DNA of 7,892 nucleotides from Pseudomonadota bacterium (GTDB lineage Bacteria; Pseudomonadota; Gammaproteobacteria; Pseudomonadales; Azotimanducaceae): assembly GCA_027622495.1 (NCBI GenBank), contig JAQBYL010000186.1:1-7892 (forward strand), written 5' to 3'. Positions 6,969 through 7,892 of this stretch are shown piece by piece. The position numbers were made by a program, and so were the translations under genes. A model generated the notes under the pieces. It worked only from the letters and a program-made list of their open reading frames with translations, had not been told where the DNA came from and ran no database searches. Numbering within the stretch: position 1 is the stretch's first letter; each line of letters starts with the position of its first letter.

Positions 6969-6983
6969 CCATTCGGTTAGAAC
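6962..6983 (+). terminator. Perfect 9-bp inverted repeat between convergent genes, possible terminator
   Basis: GTTCTAACC-ATTC-GGTTAGAAC forms a perfect 9-bp stem with a 4-nt loop. The left arm contains the acyl-CoA dehydrogenase stop codon (TAA at 6966-6968). It lies 10 bp from the end of the facing LLM gene. No T-run follows on either strand, so efficiency as an intrinsic terminator is doubtful. It could instead protect the 3' end of the mRNA. Confidence 0.4.
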
Positions 6984-6993
6984 TTATGAAATA

Positions 6994-7892
6994 CTACACG
7001 TTACCGATGATCTGTTTACCAACCTGATCCAGCACCTCGAAGCGCGTATCGAAATTCGGCAGGATCATGACCTGATCCAGACCAGCGGCATGCAAACCTG
7101 CAAGCTGATCGATGATCTGGTCGCGGGTACCGATCATACAGCCAGCCTTGAGGACATCGGGCGTCAGAAAACGGGCCTCTTCCGGAATAACCCAACAGTT
7201 GTGACCGGCATGGATCCGCTGATGTCGACGTTCTTCGGGAAAGGCGGCCAGCATCGCAGTGTAGTCTTCCCAGATACCGTGCAGTACGCCCGGTGGCTGG
7301 TGGCCGAAGTTGCGCCACTGATCATAGTTATAGTGCACGGCAGCCATGGCCATGGCGCCGCACTGGCTCTTGATGCGATCAGAATCAACAGCTTCACCGG
7401 GTTCCAGAATTCCAATCGTGGTCAGACCCGTTGTGTAGAACTCTGCCTTGTTGAAGACTCGCCCGGCCGCTTCTGCACCCGCGGCAATCTGGTGAAATAT
7501 ACTGGTCATAACCGCTTGATTCGCTGCCGCCGCGATCACTGCGCCGTCGCCATATTTACCGGCAAGCGCAAGCGATTTCGGACCAAAACCGGATACGTAC
7601 ATCGGGATCGGATCGGCAAAGTTGACGAAGCCTTTGTCTGGCATGATGTGCACGATGGGAACGGTTTCGCCTTTCGCATCGATCAGGCCTTCTTCGCCTT
7701 TCAGCAGCGGCGCTATCGTCGCAAGGTAGCGGTCGAATTCGCGAATCCGGTGGGGTGGCTGGCCCATCACCCGCATCGCTGTATTGCCTGCCCCTACACC
7801 AAAAAACGTACGTCCAGGGGCAAGCGCATTGATGGTGGCGATCCCCGCTGCGTTCACCGCTGCCGGTCGTGTGCCGCTGACCGCGACTCCGG
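6994..7892 (-). CDS. LLM-class flavin-dependent oxidoreductase (5' end beyond window)
   Basis: The visible 298 residues are the middle and C-terminal part of a second luciferase-like TIM-barrel oxidoreductase. A GTG at 7857 could be read as a start, but the frame stays open to the right edge and reads GVAVSGTRPAAVNAAGIATI there, a typical internal segment, so the true N-terminus (perhaps 60-80 residues) lies outside the window. Further family marks are NALAPGRTFFGVGAGNTAMR and REFDRYLATIAPLLKGE, then PIPMYVSGFGPKSLALAGKYGDG, and near the C-terminus AGLDQVMILP. The PIPxYVSGFGPKSLxLAGxxGDG segment resembles the methylenetetrahydromethanopterin reductase-like branch, so this is a different subgroup from the LLM protein at 2528-3424. 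FMN or F420 use is not determined. It converges on the acyl-CoA dehydrogenase with 25 bp between the genes. Confidence 0.9.
   Translation of the reverse strand, partial: GVAVSGTRPAAVNAAGIATINALAPGRTFFGVGAGNTAMRVMGQPPHRIREFDRYLATIAPLLKGEEGLIDAKGETVPIVHIMPDKGFVNFADPIPMYVSGFGPKSLALAGKYGDGAVIAAAANQAVMTSIFHQIAAGAEAAGRVFNKAEFYTTGLTTIGILEPGEAVDSDRIKSQCGAMAMAAVHYNYDQWRNFGHQPPGVLHGIWEDYTAMLAAFPEERRHQRIHAGHNCWVIPEEARFLTPDVLKAGCMIGTRDQIIDQLAGLHAAGLDQVMILPNFDTRFEVLDQVGKQIIGNV

Noticed and set aside
6994..7857. A complete LLM gene starting at GTG 7857
   Set aside because: The frame stays open to the window edge and continues a typical internal LLM sequence (SGTRPAAV), and the N-terminal barrel strand is absent. 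The gene is truncated by the window.
1..7892. tRNA, rRNA, CRISPR array, transposase or phage genes
   Set aside because: Nothing in either strand showed tRNA-like cloverleaf ends, regularly spaced repeats, terminal inverted repeats with a transposase, or phage proteins.

Overview
The window reads as part of an accessory catabolic locus of a moderately GC-rich Gram-negative bacterium. A proteobacterium, probably a gammaproteobacterium, fits the gene repertoire and the Shine-Dalgarno use, but no phylogenetic marker gene is present, so this is a weak inference. There are five intact or edge-truncated enzyme genes, one broken transporter gene, and no RNA gene, insertion sequence or CRISPR array that I can recognise.

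Layout from left to right: (1) a minus-strand, double-length class III (CaiB/BaiF) CoA-transferase with two tandem domains, 24-2408; (2) a 119-bp divergent spacer; (3) a plus-strand pair, a luciferase-like (LLM, F420/FMN-type) oxidoreductase (2528-3424) followed after 57 bp by an amidohydrolase_2-type metal-dependent hydrolase or decarboxylase (3482-4630); (4) a convergent junction with a small hairpin and a 15-codon ORF that resembles the beginning of a DUF1761 membrane protein; (5) a minus-strand major facilitator transporter (4702-5699) that is frameshifted and seems to lack two internal segments, so I annotate it as a pseudogene; (6) a 111-bp divergent spacer; (7) a plus-strand acyl-CoA dehydrogenase (5811-6968); (8) a perfect 9-bp inverted repeat at a convergent junction; (9) a second LLM-class oxidoreductase on the minus strand, cut by the right edge (6994-7892).

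Taken together, the enzymes suggest uptake and CoA-dependent breakdown of an unidentified organic acid or alicyclic, terpenoid, steroid-like or aromatic compound. The CoA-transferase would activate the acid, the acyl-CoA dehydrogenase would desaturate the thioester, the LLM enzymes would do flavin-dependent oxidation, and the amidohydrolase would hydrolyse or decarboxylate a product. The substrate cannot be read from the sequence. The most unusual region is 4650-5340, where the transporter and its downstream neighbour look eroded by several deletions. One transporter junction falls exactly on a G GGT TTG heptamer, which could be a microhomology deletion scar, an assembly artefact or, less likely, a programmed -1 frameshift site.
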